Source of the DNA: Lysobacteraceae bacterium NML95-0200
Lineage (GTDB): Bacteria > Pseudomonadota > Gammaproteobacteria > Xanthomonadales > Xanthomonadaceae
Reading direction: 5' to 3'
DNA: 64,000 nt
Assembly: GCA_002798255.1 (NCBI GenBank)
Contig: NWQQ01000014.1
Span: 1 to 64,000 of the forward strand
Notes under the pieces: model-generated
The model's database searches: none
What the model was told of the DNA's origin: nothing
What the model saw: only the letters and a program-made list of their open reading frames with translations
In this document: positions 44,961-55,103 of the stretch, in pieces
Layout of the letters: each line of letters begins with the position of its first letter
Numbering within the stretch: position 1 is the first letter of the stretch
Position numbers and translations under genes: made by a program

Positions 44961-45602
44961 TCAGGGGGTGCCCGCTTCAATGCCGCGTGTCCTGCGCCAG
45001 CGCGCCAGGGCTTCTTGTTGCTGGCTGTCCAACAGGCTGCGTTCGGCTTGTTGCTGTTGCTGCATGTGCATGGCACCGACAAGCGCGGCGCGTTGTGCCT
45101 GGATGTCCTGGCTGAGTTTTTCATTGACCGGCTTGCCTTCCAGCTCCAGGTCAGCGGCAGTACGCATCAGTTGCAGCAGGCTCTTGCGCTGGGTGCTGAT
45201 GGTCATCTCACTGGTTTTCAGGCTTTCGTCCACCAGTTCGTAACGCACCTTGAAGGCATGCCGCAGCGCGTCTTCGCTGTCATAGGACTCGGCCAGCGCA
45301 GTATCCGAGCGTTTTTGCGCGGCAATCCTTTCAGCTTCCTGGCGGCGTGCGGCTTCTTGCGCGGCGGCTTCAGCCTGCTCGCCGGGCGAGAGGAGCCGCT
45401 CCGTGCGCACACCGGGCAGGCCGGTGCGGCTGCTGATTTCGGTGCGGGCACTGTTGACCGCAGAGGCCGGCAGGGCATCGCCGCAGACTTTGCGGCCACC
45501 TTCATCCCAGCAATAGAGTTTGCGCTCGGCAGGCTTGTTTTGCGCTGCGACCGGCAGGGCGGTCAGGAGTGCGGCCAGTGCCAGATAACGGGTGATGGAC
45601 AT
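44961..45602 (-). CDS. Secreted protein with coiled-coil region
   Basis: 213 residues. A signal peptide (ALPVAAQ) is followed by a short DUF4124-like strand (KLYCWDEGGRKVCGDALP), a charged helical region rich in Glu, Ala and Arg (AAAQEAARRQEAERIAAQ) and Gln-rich helices (MHMQQQQQAERSLLDSQQQ). It is probably a periplasmic helical protein of unknown function. The start may be 45602 or 45611. Confidence 0.78.
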   Translation of the reverse strand: MSITRYLALAALLTALPVAAQNKPAERKLYCWDEGGRKVCGDALPASAVNSARTEISSRTGLPGVRTERLLSPGEQAEAAAQEAARRQEAERIAAQKRSDTALAESYDSEDALRHAFKVRYELVDESLKTSEMTISTQRKSLLQLMRTAADLELEGKPVNEKLSQDIQAQRAALVGAMHMQQQQQAERSLLDSQQQEALARWRRTRGIEAGTP

Positions 45603-45620
45603 GGGTTTCACCTAAGGGGT

Positions 45621-46277
45621 TTAGTCTGCGCGTGCGCCGTAACGGTCACGATAGTCGGCCAATGCGCCGCGCCACTGCGCAAGTTCGGCGTTTTGTGCGG
45701 AAAAATCAAGCAAGTCGGCCAAGGAGGCAACGGCAATCACCGGCACCTGGTGTTCTTCGGCCACGCCGCGCGCAGCCGAGCGCGGGTCGCCTTCGCGGAC
45801 GATTTCCTGCCGGTCCAGGCCAATCACGATGCCTGCCACCGTGCCGCCGGCTTCATGAATCAGCCCCAGGGCTTCACGGATGGCGGTGCCTGCGGTAATC
45901 ACGTCATCGACAATCAGCACCCGCTGTCCGGCCATTGGCGCGCCAATCAGGTGGCCGCCTTCGCCATGGGTCTTGGCTTCCTTGCGGTTGAAGGCCAGCG
46001 GCACATCACGGCCATCGGCGGCCATTGCGCAGGCGACGGCGGTGGCCAGCGGAATGCCCTTGTAGGCCGGGCCAAACAGCATGTCGAAGGACAGCCCGGC
46101 CTCGGCCACGGCATCGGCATAGGCGCGGCCCAGCGTGGCCAGCGACTGCCCGGAATCAAACCGGCCAGCATTGAAGAAATACGGGCTGATGCGGCCGGAT
46201 TTGAGCGTGAATTCGCCAAAGCGCAGCGCCTGGGCTTTCAGGGCGGCAGCAAGAAAACGGGAGCGATGGTCATTCAT
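45621..46277 (-). CDS. pyrE: Orotate phosphoribosyltransferase
   Basis: 218 residues. Converts orotate and PRPP to OMP in pyrimidine synthesis. It has SGRISPYFFNAG, FGPAYKGIPLA, FNRKEAKTHGEGG and the PRPP loop VLIVDDVITAGTA. The start at 46277 (MNDHRS) is the family form. It is divergent from the exonuclease III-like gene, as in many Xanthomonadales. Confidence 0.96.
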   Translation of the reverse strand: MNDHRSRFLAAALKAQALRFGEFTLKSGRISPYFFNAGRFDSGQSLATLGRAYADAVAEAGLSFDMLFGPAYKGIPLATAVACAMAADGRDVPLAFNRKEAKTHGEGGHLIGAPMAGQRVLIVDDVITAGTAIREALGLIHEAGGTVAGIVIGLDRQEIVREGDPRSAARGVAEEHQVPVIAVASLADLLDFSAQNAELAQWRGALADYRDRYGARAD

Positions 46278-46348
46278 AAGGACAGTGGATGAGCGTGTGA
46301 GTGCCAGCGGCATTGCTATCATCGTCCCATATTCACACGGATACCGCG

Positions 46349-47167
46349 ATGCGTATTTTGAGTTTCAACGCCAACGGCCTGCGTTCGGCGGCCAAAAAAG
46401 GCTTTTTCGAGTGGTTCGCCGCGCAGGATATCGACCTGTTGTGCGTACAGGAAACCAAGGCGCAAACGCCGCAATTACAGGTGCCGGAGCTGTTGCCGGA
46501 TGGCTATCACGCCTACTTTCGTGACTCTACCGTGAAAAAAGGCTACAGCGGCGTGGCGATTTACAGCCGCCGTGCGCCGGATGAGGTCATCACCGGGCTT
46601 GGGCGCGAGGACTTTGACGAAGAAGGCCGCTATATCGAAGCGCGCTTTGGCAATCTGAGCGTGGTGTCTTTTTATATCCCGTCGGGCAGCTCTGGCGAAG
46701 TGCGCCAGGCGGTGAAAGAAGACGTGATGCGCTGGCTGGCGCCGATTCTGGATGAATGGCTCGCCAGTGGCCGCGAATATGTGCTGTGCGGTGACTGGAA
46801 TATCGTGCGCAGCCGCAATGACATCAAGAACTGGAGCGGCAACCAGAAGAACTCCGGCTGCCTGCCGCATGAGCGCGCCTGGCTGTCCGGGCTGATTGAT
46901 GATGGTGGCCACGATGGCCTCATCACGCCGCGCGAGGGGGGCTGGAAGGATTCGTTCCGGGTGCTCAAGCCCGATGCCGCCGAATACACCTGGTGGAGCC
47001 AGCGCGGTCAGGCGCGTGCCAACAATGTCGGCTGGCGCATCGACTATCAGCTGGTCACGCCCCGGCTGGCCGGGCATATCCGTGAAGTGGCGATTTTCCC
47101 GGAGCCCAAATTCTCCGACCACGCCCCTTATCTGGTGGACTATGACTGGCCGGAGTGGCAGGCATGA
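46349..47167 (+). CDS. Exodeoxyribonuclease III-family nuclease (second copy)
   Basis: 272 residues of the same fold as the gene at 33192 but of another subgroup: MRILSFNANGLRSA, CVQETKAQT, CGDWNIVRSRNDIKNW, KNSGCLPHERAW and FSDHAPYLVDYDW. It is probably an AP endonuclease or 3'-repair exonuclease. It overlaps the permease start by 4 bases (ATGA) and is likely co-transcribed with it. A second paralogue in one genome is normal for the group. Confidence 0.93.
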   Translation: MRILSFNANGLRSAAKKGFFEWFAAQDIDLLCVQETKAQTPQLQVPELLPDGYHAYFRDSTVKKGYSGVAIYSRRAPDEVITGLGREDFDEEGRYIEARFGNLSVVSFYIPSGSSGEVRQAVKEDVMRWLAPILDEWLASGREYVLCGDWNIVRSRNDIKNWSGNQKNSGCLPHERAWLSGLIDDGGHDGLITPREGGWKDSFRVLKPDAAEYTWWSQRGQARANNVGWRIDYQLVTPRLAGHIREVAIFPEPKFSDHAPYLVDYDWPEWQA

Positions 47168-48456
47168 GTGCGGGCAAGCAGAAAATGAGCGTCTGGAAGG
47201 CGTTTTCTGCGCCTTCGGCCTGGACGATGTTTTTCTTCGGTTTTGCTTCCGGCCTGCCGTTCTTGCTGGTGGCCGGGACGCTGGCCTACTGGCTGAAAGA
47301 AAACGCACTGGTGCTCAAGGACATCACCCTGATTGCCAGTGCCGGCATAGCCTATACCCTGAAATTCCTCTGGGCGCCGCTGGTTGACCAATGGCGCCTG
47401 CCGCTCCTGGGGCGTCTGGGACTGCGGCGCGGCTGGATGCTGCTGGCGCAAATCATCATCATCGCCGGGCTGGTGGGCATGGCGATGCTGACCCCGGACA
47501 AGCTGGCGCCCTTTGTCTGGGTGACGGTGATGGTGGCTTTTGCCGGCGCCACACTGGATATCGCGGTGGACGCCTATCGCGTGGAAATCGCCCCGCAAGA
47601 GGCGCAAGGCGCCTTGGTGGCGACCTATTCGCTGGGCTATCGCATCGCCCTGATTCTGACCGGCGCGTTTGCCCTGGTGCTGGCCGACCATGTCTCCTGG
47701 CCGCTGGTCTATACGCTGATGGCGGCGGCCATGCTGATTCCGGTGGTGACAGTGCTGCTGGCGGCCGAGCCTGCGGTGCAGCGCATCCGCCATGAAAGCT
47801 GGGGGCAGAGTATCACGCATGGCGTAGTGGAGCCGTTTGCCGATTTCTTCCGCCGTTTTGGCAGTACGCTTGCCATCATCCTGCTGCTGTTCATCCTGCT
47901 GGCCAAGATTTCCGACCAGTCGTTGGGCGGCGGCATCATGGCGCCGTTCTACCTTGACCAGGGCTATAGCAAGACCGAGATCGCTGCGATTTCCAAGGTA
48001 TATGGCATCTGGGTCGGCATGGCCGGAGTGTTTCTGGGCGGCATCGCCGTGGCGCGCTGGGGGCTGCGCTGGCCGCTGCTGGCCGGGGTGATGCTGGGCG
48101 CGGTCAGCAATCTGCTGTATGTCTGGCTGGAAGGCGCCAATGGCGATTTGCAGAAACTCACCATCGTGATTTCCGGCGAGAATCTGGCGCAAGGTTTTCA
48201 AGGCACCACATTGGTGGCGTTTCTCTCGTCACTGGTCAACCAGCGCTTTACCGCCACCCAGTATGCGCTGTTTTCTTCATTGACCATGCTGCCGGGCAAA
48301 CTGCTGACCGCCGTGTCCGGCGCCATCGTGCTGAAGATTGGCTATGGCAATTATTTCTGGATTACCGCATTGGTGTCCGCCCCGGCGGTGCTGCTGTTCT
48401 TTGTGCTGATACCGCAGCTGGAGCGGCGCGAGGCCGAGGCGGCAAACGCGCCTTAG
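47164..48456 (+). CDS. ampG: AmpG-like MFS permease (muropeptide importer)
   Basis: 430 residues with 12 predicted membrane helices. GFASGLPFLLVAGTLAYWL, KFLWAPLVDQW, ATLDIAVDAYRVE and FLSSLVNQRFTATQYALFSS are the AmpG family pattern. AmpG imports GlcNAc-anhydroMurNAc peptides for cell-wall recycling and beta-lactamase control. A cytoplasmic NamZ-like muramidase is encoded at 11746. It overlaps the upstream nuclease gene by 4 bases. Confidence 0.9.
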   Translation: MSAGKQKMSVWKAFSAPSAWTMFFFGFASGLPFLLVAGTLAYWLKENALVLKDITLIASAGIAYTLKFLWAPLVDQWRLPLLGRLGLRRGWMLLAQIIIIAGLVGMAMLTPDKLAPFVWVTVMVAFAGATLDIAVDAYRVEIAPQEAQGALVATYSLGYRIALILTGAFALVLADHVSWPLVYTLMAAAMLIPVVTVLLAAEPAVQRIRHESWGQSITHGVVEPFADFFRRFGSTLAIILLLFILLAKISDQSLGGGIMAPFYLDQGYSKTEIAAISKVYGIWVGMAGVFLGGIAVARWGLRWPLLAGVMLGAVSNLLYVWLEGANGDLQKLTIVISGENLAQGFQGTTLVAFLSSLVNQRFTATQYALFSSLTMLPGKLLTAVSGAIVLKIGYGNYFWITALVSAPAVLLFFVLIPQLERREAEAANAP

Positions 48457-48474
48457 CGGCTAAAACACGACCAG

Positions 48475-48508
48475 AAAAAACGCCGGCCTGAAGGGTATCA
48501 GGCCGGCG
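48475..48508 (-). terminator. Terminator for the M23 peptidase gene
   Basis: An 11-bp stem (CGCCGGCCTGA with its complement at 48498-48508) followed, on the minus strand, by six T (48475-48480). It ends transcription of the gene at 48533-49969; it may also slow the permease mRNA on the plus strand. Confidence 0.85.
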
Positions 48509-48532
48509 TTGTCGTATCCAATGTGCTAGCGG

Positions 48533-49969
48533 TCAGCTGCGATTATGGCCAGCTGCGGCGGGCTTGTTGTCCGCCACCAGGGTGTCTTCTTCACCCTGGA
48601 ATACGATGTTTTCCACTTCGCGGATTTTGCCCAGCGCACGGCGGGTTTCATCCTTGAAGGCGGTCAAGTCGGCACCGGAAAGCGGTGCAGGCGGCGGCAG
48701 GGTCATCTTCAGCGGATTGACATGCACGCCGTTGATGCGGAATTCGTAGTGCAGATGCGGGCCGGTGGACATGCCGGTGCTGCCGACATAGCCAATCACC
48801 GTACCTTGGGCAATCTGCTGGCCGGGGCGGATATTGGCAAAGCGCGACATATGCGCATACAGGGTGGTGCGACCCTGGCCGTGGTCGAGTTCCACGGTCT
48901 TGCCATAGCCGCCCTGCCAGCCGACCGATTTCACCCGGGCATCGCCTGCGGCCATGATCGGGGTGCCGGTGGCCGCGGCATAGTCCACCCCTTTGTGCAT
49001 CCGCATTGAACCGAGCACCGGATGGCGGCGACCACCAAAGCCCGAGGTCAGGCGGGCAAAGGGAATGGGCATGCGGATAAAGGCGCGCTCCAGCGAACGG
49101 CCATCGGCGGTGTAATAGCTGCGGCGGCCATTGCGCTCAAACAAGAAGCCGCTATGCAGCTTGTCGCCGGTGGTGATGGTGGCGGCCAGCACGGGGCCTG
49201 TGCCGACCAGCTTGCCGTCGCGCCAGGTTTGATCGACCACCACGCTGAAGCGGTCGTCAGGCTCCAAGTCGGAGCGGAAATCGACATCGTATTTGAAGAT
49301 GTCGTCGGTGAGTTCTTTCAGGTTTTGCGCACTCAAGCCGGCCTTGCGCGCCGAGGTGAACAGCGAGCTGCCGACCTTGCCGGTCAGCACCACGGTGCGT
49401 ACATCCACCTGTTGCGGCACCGGCGTTTCGGTGATGCGCTCGCCGGTCAGATCCAGCTCAACTTTTTGCCCCATCCGGGTATAGCGGAAGCCGCGCAGCG
49501 CCCCGCCCGTGGGCAGGTCAAAGGCCAGCTCTGCACCCGGGCGCAGGCGGCTCATTTCGCGTGCAAGTCCAGGATATTTCAAAAGCCGCGCCAGGTCGGC
49601 CTGCGGGATTTGCAATTGCTCGAAAATCTGGCTGGCGGTTTCGCCCGCGCGGACATTGACTACCTGCCAGCTGTCACCTTTCTGGGTGGCGACCGGGGCA
49701 TTGCGCCTGCCGTGCAGGCTGGGCAGCGGCAGTGCCAGCGAGGCACGTGGGGCGTGGCCGGGCAGGGTCAGTGCTTGGTCAAGGCCGGGTACCAGTGCGG
49801 CCAGCAAGGCGGCGATGCTGGCGGCAAGCCCGGCATGCGCCCACTGACGGCGCGACCAACGGCCATTGAAGCCCTCGGGGATACGGTTGGCGACATAGCG
49901 CCGGAGTCCTTCGGCGCGCAGCGCACGGAGTTGTCTCTTGCGGGTGGCATCGGGACTGTAGGCAGTCAT
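48533..49969 (-). CDS. M23-family peptidoglycan endopeptidase (MepM-like)
   Basis: 478 residues. An N-terminal membrane anchor (about residues 47-70) and LysM/OapA-like region (NVRAGETASQIFEQLQIPQ) lead to a C-terminal M23 zinc peptidase with MHKGVDYAA (HxxxD) and HLHYEF (HxH). The protein cuts peptide cross-links during wall growth. It is divergent from tyrS, as in many gammaproteobacteria, with a 162-base AT-rich spacer. Confidence 0.92.
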   Translation of the reverse strand: MTAYSPDATRKRQLRALRAEGLRRYVANRIPEGFNGRWSRRQWAHAGLAASIAALLAALVPGLDQALTLPGHAPRASLALPLPSLHGRRNAPVATQKGDSWQVVNVRAGETASQIFEQLQIPQADLARLLKYPGLAREMSRLRPGAELAFDLPTGGALRGFRYTRMGQKVELDLTGERITETPVPQQVDVRTVVLTGKVGSSLFTSARKAGLSAQNLKELTDDIFKYDVDFRSDLEPDDRFSVVVDQTWRDGKLVGTGPVLAATITTGDKLHSGFLFERNGRRSYYTADGRSLERAFIRMPIPFARLTSGFGGRRHPVLGSMRMHKGVDYAAATGTPIMAAGDARVKSVGWQGGYGKTVELDHGQGRTTLYAHMSRFANIRPGQQIAQGTVIGYVGSTGMSTGPHLHYEFRINGVHVNPLKMTLPPPAPLSGADLTAFKDETRRALGKIREVENIVFQGEEDTLVADNKPAAAGHNRS

Positions 49970-50131
49970 CCAGCGGTCTCCACGCAGTGTGATGAAAAAT
50001 TCAACGCGCTACCATAGATACATTAAATCTTCGCGTCAACTTATTGATATGTTTGAAAAATTTGCAGAGCATCACATTTAACGGAAGATTTATGCCGTTA
50101 TCATGCCCTTCTGCCTATTCAGGAAATACCC

Positions 50132-51349
50132 GTGTCCAGCCCCGATATTGCCCAAGCCCTAGAAATCATTGCCCGTGGTACTGACGAGCTTCTGAAGCGC
50201 GAAGAACTTGAAGCGCGGCTGAAGGAAAGCCGTCCACTGCGCATCAAGGCCGGTTTTGACCCCACGGCGCCCGATCTGCATCTGGGGCATACCGTGCTTT
50301 TGAACAAGCTGCGCCAGTTCCAGGATCTGGGGCATCAGGTGATTTTCCTGATTGGCGACTTCACCGGCATGATTGGCGACCCTACCGGCAAGAACGCCAC
50401 CCGCAAGCCGCTCTCGCGCGAGGATGTGCTCGCCAATGCGCGCACCTATGAAGAACAAGTGTTCAAGGTGCTCGACCGCGACAAGACCGAGGTGCGCTTT
50501 AACAGCGAGTGGTTCGGCAAGATGAGTGCGGCGGACATGATTCGCCTCGCCGGGCAGCACACCGTGGCGCGGATGCTGGAGCGCGACGACTTTGCCAAAC
50601 GCTATGCGGCGCAGCAGCCGATTGCCATCCATGAGTTCCTTTACCCGCTGGTGCAAGGCTACGACTCGGTGGCGTTGCAAGCGGATGTGGAATGCGGCGG
50701 CACCGACCAGAAATTCAACCTGCTGATGGGGCGCGGCCTGCAGGAAGGCAGCGGCCAGAAACCGCAAATCGTGCTGACCATGCCGCTGCTGGTAGGGCTG
50801 GATGGCGTCAACAAGATGAGCAAATCGCTGGGCAACTATATCGGTGTCACCGAGCCTGCCATCGACATCGTCAACAAGACCATGAAGATTGGCGATGAGC
50901 TGATGTGGGACTGGATCGAGTTGCTCAGCTTCGATATCGGCATCGATGAGGCCAAGCAGCTCAAGACCGATGTGGCCGAAGGCAGACTCAACCCGCGCGA
51001 TGTCAAACTGCGCCTGGCGCGCGAGCTGGCGAGCCGCTTTCATGATGCGGCGGGGGCCGAAACCGCGATTGCCGGCTGGCATGCCGCCGTCACCGGGCAG
51101 GGCGATGTCTCGCAACTGCCATTGCAGGAGGTGGCCGTACCGGCAGAAGGCCTGCGCATCAATGCCTTGCTGGTAGCCGCCGGCATCATGCCCAGCAACT
51201 CGGAGGCCAACCGCAAGCTGAAAGAGCGCGCGGTGCGCGTCGATGGCGAGGTGTTGGAGGATGCCGCACGCATGTTCACCCCCGGCTTCGAGGGCATGTT
51301 GCAGGTCGGCAAGCGCAACTTCGCCCGCGTCAGGCTGATCGCGGCCTGA
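50132..51349 (+). CDS. tyrS: Tyrosyl-tRNA synthetase
   Basis: 405 residues. Charges tRNA-Tyr. The HIGH-type motif is HLGHTVLL, and the class I KMSKS loop is present ([12 protein letters not shown]). The C-terminal 70 residues are an S4 RNA-binding domain. The start is a GTG at 50132 with AGGAAA nine bases upstream. No T-box leader is seen before it. Confidence 0.97.
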   Translation: MSSPDIAQALEIIARGTDELLKREELEARLKESRPLRIKAGFDPTAPDLHLGHTVLLNKLRQFQDLGHQVIFLIGDFTGMIGDPTGKNATRKPLSREDVLANARTYEEQVFKVLDRDKTEVRFNSEWFGKMSAADMIRLAGQHTVARMLERDDFAKRYAAQQPIAIHEFLYPLVQGYDSVALQADVECGGTDQKFNLLMGRGLQEGSGQKPQIVLTMPLLVGLDGVNKMSKSLGNYIGVTEPAIDIVNKTMKIGDELMWDWIELLSFDIGIDEAKQLKTDVAEGRLNPRDVKLRLARELASRFHDAAGAETAIAGWHAAVTGQGDVSQLPLQEVAVPAEGLRINALLVAAGIMPSNSEANRKLKERAVRVDGEVLEDAARMFTPGFEGMLQVGKRNFARVRLIAA

Positions 51350-51356
51350 TGCAGAA

Positions 51357-51379
51357 CGGGGCGGGCTTGACCCGCCCCG
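51357..51379. terminator. Hairpin between convergent tyrS and M16 genes
   Basis: A perfect 9-bp GC stem (CGGGGCGGG with CCCGCCCCG, 5-base loop). No clear T run follows on either strand, so termination may be weak or need other factors. Confidence 0.5.
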
Positions 51380-51403
51380 CATCGTATGGCGTGATGCGCC
51401 GGA

Positions 51404-54181
51404 TTATTGGGCCTTCTCGCGCGCTTTGGCAAAATCACCGGCGACCGCCACGCTCAAGTTTTCCGGCTGGATATGGCGGGCGATGGCCGCATTGACATCG
51501 GCCACGGTGAGTGCCCGCAGCTGCTGCTCGAACACGGCACGATCCTGCATCTTGCGGCCAAGGTATTGGTCGGAATTGAGCATCGCGGCGATATTGCCAT
51601 CGCTGGCGCGGCCTTGCTGGCGCTGGGTCAGCAGGCTGTTCACGGTATCGGCAAGTTCCTCGGCGGTAATGCCTTCGCGCACGAAGCGTTGCAGTTCTTC
51701 GCCGACCGCGCGTTCAAGTGCTGCCATGTTTTCCGGTGCGGCGCTGCCCTGGATGAAGAAGCTGCCGGCATCGTCCTGATTGGAGCGACTGGAATCTGCC
51801 GATAGGCGGCTGCCGATGCCATAGCTCAAACCGTCGCGCTGGCGCACGCGCTCGGCCAGGCGTGATTTCAGGCCGCCGCCGCCAAAGATATTGTTGGCGA
51901 CCAGCAGTGCCGGGTAATCCGGATGCCTGTCGTTCAGGGCAAGATTCATCTGCGCCAGGTAAACGGCATTGGCCTTGTCCGGGGTTGCAAAACTGTGGCG
52001 CTCGGCAGTGACCGGGTGATGGCGGGTGGCAACCGGCTGATGCGGCACGGGCGCTTTCCAGTGGCTGAAAAGCTGTGCCAGCAGCGGCTTGATAACGGCG
52101 GGGTCAAAGTCGCCGACGATGGCGATTTCGCCGTGTGCACTTCCATAGAACTGCTCATGAAAGGCGCGCAAGTCGGAAATCTTCAGCGCCTGCAACTGTG
52201 CCAGACTTTCATCCAGCGGTACATGTGCCAGCGGATGGTTTTTCGGCCAGGGGTCAAAGCGGGCTGCCAGCGCCTGCCCGGCAACAGTGCCCGGCTCCTT
52301 GCGCGAGGCTTCCGCACCGGTGATGGCCTGTATGCGCAACTGCTCGAACTCTGCCTCCGGCAATGCCGGTTTTTTCAAAATGTCAGCAGCCAGTGTCAGT
52401 GCCTCGGCCAGATTGTCGCGCCGGGAAACCAGGTTGATACTGGCGCCTTGCAGGCCGCCGCCGATGTTGGCACTGGTTTTCAGGGCTTCAAAACGCTTGT
52501 CGATGGCTTCACGGCTCAGGTCTTGGCTGCCGCGCATCAGCATTCCGCCCAGCATGGAGGATGCGCTGGCGGCATTCGGGAAGGCTTGCAGGCTGTCCAT
52601 GTCGGCAAAACGGAAGCGGGCGCTGAAGGTCACGCTCTGACCGCGGTTTCTTTTGGGCAGCAGCGAAACCTGCAGGCCATCGCCCAGGCGGTAAATCTCG
52701 CTGCGCGCGGCGATGTTTTCGAGGGACGGCTCGAAACTTTCACCGGCGGCCACGGCTTCGCGGCCTTGATAGCCATCCACCAGGGTGGCGATGGCAGGCG
52801 CTGTGCCAATGTCCGCACGCACCGGGTTTTCGGTAGGGATGAAGCGTGCCAGCGTGCGGTTGCTGGCAATCAGATACTTCTGCGCCACGCGGTTGACGTC
52901 TGCGGTACTGACTTTTTCCATGGCATCGCGCAGCACGAAATACAACCGCCAATCTCCGGCGGCGACGTATTCGCTCATCGCAAGGCCGATGCTGTTGACA
53001 TTGTTGAATGACAGCTCGTAGCCATTGGCGATGCGCTGCTTGGTGGCGTTGACCTCGGCTTCGCTGATGGGGGTTTGTGCAATGTGCTCGGCCTGCTGCA
53101 AAAGCGCGGCCTCGGTCTTGGCCGGATCACCGTCCTTGGGCGCAACCGCCACGAAGGTGAACAAATCCGGCTGCTGCATGGCGCTGATGCCTGCGCCTGC
53201 AAAGGGGGCGATTTGCGTTTCCACCAGCGCCTTGTGCAAGCGACCGGCGGGGCTGTGCGATAGCAGATTGCCCAGCACCATCAGGGCGGGCATGTCCGGG
53301 TGGGTGGCCGCCGGGGTGCGATAACCCAGCATCACCAGTTGCATGTCGCCACTGCGACGCACGGTGATTTCGCGCTCGCCATCCTGCGTGGGCTCGTGTG
53401 TCCAGTGGCGTGGCAGCGTGCGGCCGGGGCGCGGCAATGCGCCAAAGCTTGCCTGTATCTGGCCGAGCACCTGGCGGGCGTCAAAACGCCCGGCAATGAT
53501 GAGCGTGGCATTGTCCGGCTGATACCAGCGCCGGTAGAAGGCTTGCAGGTTTTCAATCGGCACGTTTTCCACATCCGAACGGTTGCCGATGGTGGAGTTG
53601 CCGTAGTTATGCCAGTGATAGGCCGCCGAGCGCAGCCGCTGCGCCAGCACGCTGCCGGGGTTGTTTTCGCCGCGCTCCATTTCGTTGCGCACCACGGTCA
53701 TTTCACTGTCCAGGTCTTTTTGCGCAATGAAAGAATTGACCATGCGGTCGGCTTCCAACGCCAGTAGCCAGCGCAGGGTGTCGTCATTGGCTGGAAAGCT
53801 GCCGTAGTAATTGGTGCGGTCAAGGCTGGTGGTGCCGTTGAAGCTGATGCCGCGTTTTTTCATCTCGCCGGGGATGTCGGCAACGCGCGGCGTGCCCTTG
53901 AACAGCAAATGCTCCAGCAAATGCGCCATGCCGGTTTCGCCATAACCCTCGTGTACCGAGCCTACGCCATAGGTGATATTCACCGTGACCGTCGGTTTGG
54001 AGTTGTCTGGAAACAGCAGCACTTTCAGGCCATTGCCAAGGCGATATTCACAGATGCCTTCCACGCAGGCGTGCGCGCTGATGCCGCGCGGCAGTGTGTT
54101 GGCGGTATCGGCCAAAGCAGGCATAGAGGCGCTGGCAAGCGCCAGGGCACAGCTCAGCGAGAGTGTATGGATACGAGACAT
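51404..54181 (-). CDS. M16-family zinc metallopeptidase, two-domain
   Basis: 925 residues with a signal peptide (LALASASMPALA). The first half has the inverted zinc motif HLLEH (residues about 95-99, in GMAHLLEHLLFKG) and is the active peptidase; the second half has the M16 fold but lacks the motif, as usual for fused two-domain members. It should be a periplasmic peptidase that clears small peptides. The start at 54181 is divergent from the pseudouridine synthase gene, and the two 5' regions are close together. Confidence 0.92.
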   Translation of the reverse strand: MSRIHTLSLSCALALASASMPALADTANTLPRGISAHACVEGICEYRLGNGLKVLLFPDNSKPTVTVNITYGVGSVHEGYGETGMAHLLEHLLFKGTPRVADIPGEMKKRGISFNGTTSLDRTNYYGSFPANDDTLRWLLALEADRMVNSFIAQKDLDSEMTVVRNEMERGENNPGSVLAQRLRSAAYHWHNYGNSTIGNRSDVENVPIENLQAFYRRWYQPDNATLIIAGRFDARQVLGQIQASFGALPRPGRTLPRHWTHEPTQDGEREITVRRSGDMQLVMLGYRTPAATHPDMPALMVLGNLLSHSPAGRLHKALVETQIAPFAGAGISAMQQPDLFTFVAVAPKDGDPAKTEAALLQQAEHIAQTPISEAEVNATKQRIANGYELSFNNVNSIGLAMSEYVAAGDWRLYFVLRDAMEKVSTADVNRVAQKYLIASNRTLARFIPTENPVRADIGTAPAIATLVDGYQGREAVAAGESFEPSLENIAARSEIYRLGDGLQVSLLPKRNRGQSVTFSARFRFADMDSLQAFPNAASASSMLGGMLMRGSQDLSREAIDKRFEALKTSANIGGGLQGASINLVSRRDNLAEALTLAADILKKPALPEAEFEQLRIQAITGAEASRKEPGTVAGQALAARFDPWPKNHPLAHVPLDESLAQLQALKISDLRAFHEQFYGSAHGEIAIVGDFDPAVIKPLLAQLFSHWKAPVPHQPVATRHHPVTAERHSFATPDKANAVYLAQMNLALNDRHPDYPALLVANNIFGGGGLKSRLAERVRQRDGLSYGIGSRLSADSSRSNQDDAGSFFIQGSAAPENMAALERAVGEELQRFVREGITAEELADTVNSLLTQRQQGRASDGNIAAMLNSDQYLGRKMQDRAVFEQQLRALTVADVNAAIARHIQPENLSVAVAGDFAKAREKAQ

Positions 54182-54201
54182 TGCGGTTCACCCGGGAGAA
54201 A

Positions 54202-54939
54202 ATGGGCGACATGATGCAGCAAAATCCCCCCGAAAATCTCCCCGAGCCGCTGCCCGTACTGTGGCAGGACGACTGCCTTGCCGTGGTGGACAAGCCCGCT
54301 GGGCTGATGGTGCATGACAGCGCATTGGCGCGTGGCGAGCGTGACTTTGCCGCCGACCGGCTGCGCGAGCAATTGGGGCGACCGGTGTTTCTGATCCACC
54401 GTCTTGACCGCGCCACCAGCGGCTGTCTGCTGCTGGCCTTTGACCGCGAAACCGCCTCAAGGCTTGGCAAACAGTGGATGGCCGGGGAGGTGGACAAGCA
54501 CTATCTGGCGGTGTGTCGCGGTTGGCCTGCGCAAAGCCATTTCCGGGTGGATCATGCCCTTGATGGCGGCCCCGGAAAACCGCAGAAGAAACCGGCCATC
54601 ACCGATTTTGAAACCCTGGCACGCAGCGAAATGCCCTGGCCTTCGCAGGGCTTTGCCACGTCACGCTACGCCCTGCTGCGCGCCAGCCCGGTGACTGGGC
54701 GCTTCCGGCAGATTCGCCGTCATTTGAAGCATCTTTCCCATCACCTGATTGGCGATACCAGTCACGGTGACGGTCGCCACAACCGTGCCTTCCGCATGCA
54801 GGGCATTCACCGCATGCTGCTGCATGCCGAGCGCCTGGGCTTTCAGCACCCGCATACCGGGGAAAGGATGCAGATAAAGATCGCGCCCACGGGTGAGTTT
54901 GCCCGGGCGCTGGCGCTGCTGGGCATGGGTATCGACTAG
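54202..54939 (+). CDS. RluA/TruC-type pseudouridine synthase
   Basis: 245 residues. Converts a uridine in rRNA or tRNA to pseudouridine. The catalytic Asp lies in HRLDRATSGCLLL, and KPAGLMVH and GRFRQIRRHLKHL are family motifs. The short length and the pattern are close to TruC (tRNA-Ile1/Asp U65). GGGAGAA lies before the ATG at 54202. The exact target is not proved. Confidence 0.88.
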   Translation: MGDMMQQNPPENLPEPLPVLWQDDCLAVVDKPAGLMVHDSALARGERDFAADRLREQLGRPVFLIHRLDRATSGCLLLAFDRETASRLGKQWMAGEVDKHYLAVCRGWPAQSHFRVDHALDGGPGKPQKKPAITDFETLARSEMPWPSQGFATSRYALLRASPVTGRFRQIRRHLKHLSHHLIGDTSHGDGRHNRAFRMQGIHRMLLHAERLGFQHPHTGERMQIKIAPTGEFARALALLGMGID

Positions 54940-54951
54940 CCTGGGTGTTAT

Positions 54952-55102
54952 GGAACCTCTGAATATGTCAGAGGCTCCTCGCGGGTCTAGAGACCCGCCA
55001 CGAATCAATCATGCCAGTGATTGATTCGTGTGAGCCAAGTCAGGACTTGGTGCCGGACTTGGCGTGGGCTGGCAACGCCAGGATGGCGTTGTTCAGACCT
55101 TC
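54952..55102 (-). repeat. Intergenic repeat, family B, copy 2
   Basis: Read on the minus strand it runs GGTCTGAACAACG, through CCTGGCGTTGCCAGCC, CCAAGTCC and an AATCAATCA/TGATTGATT hairpin, to GGAGCCTCTGACATATTCAGAGG, aligning with the copy at 3038-3166 along its length (shown in parts). It fills the gap between the pseudouridine synthase and the DUF2059 gene and its inner end is next to the DUF2059 stop. Confidence 0.82.
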
Positions 55103-55103
55103 C

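Noticed and set aside
49970-50131. T-box leader before tyrS
   Set aside because: The spacer is only 162 bases and has no T-box consensus or specifier stem; T-boxes are also rare in this group.
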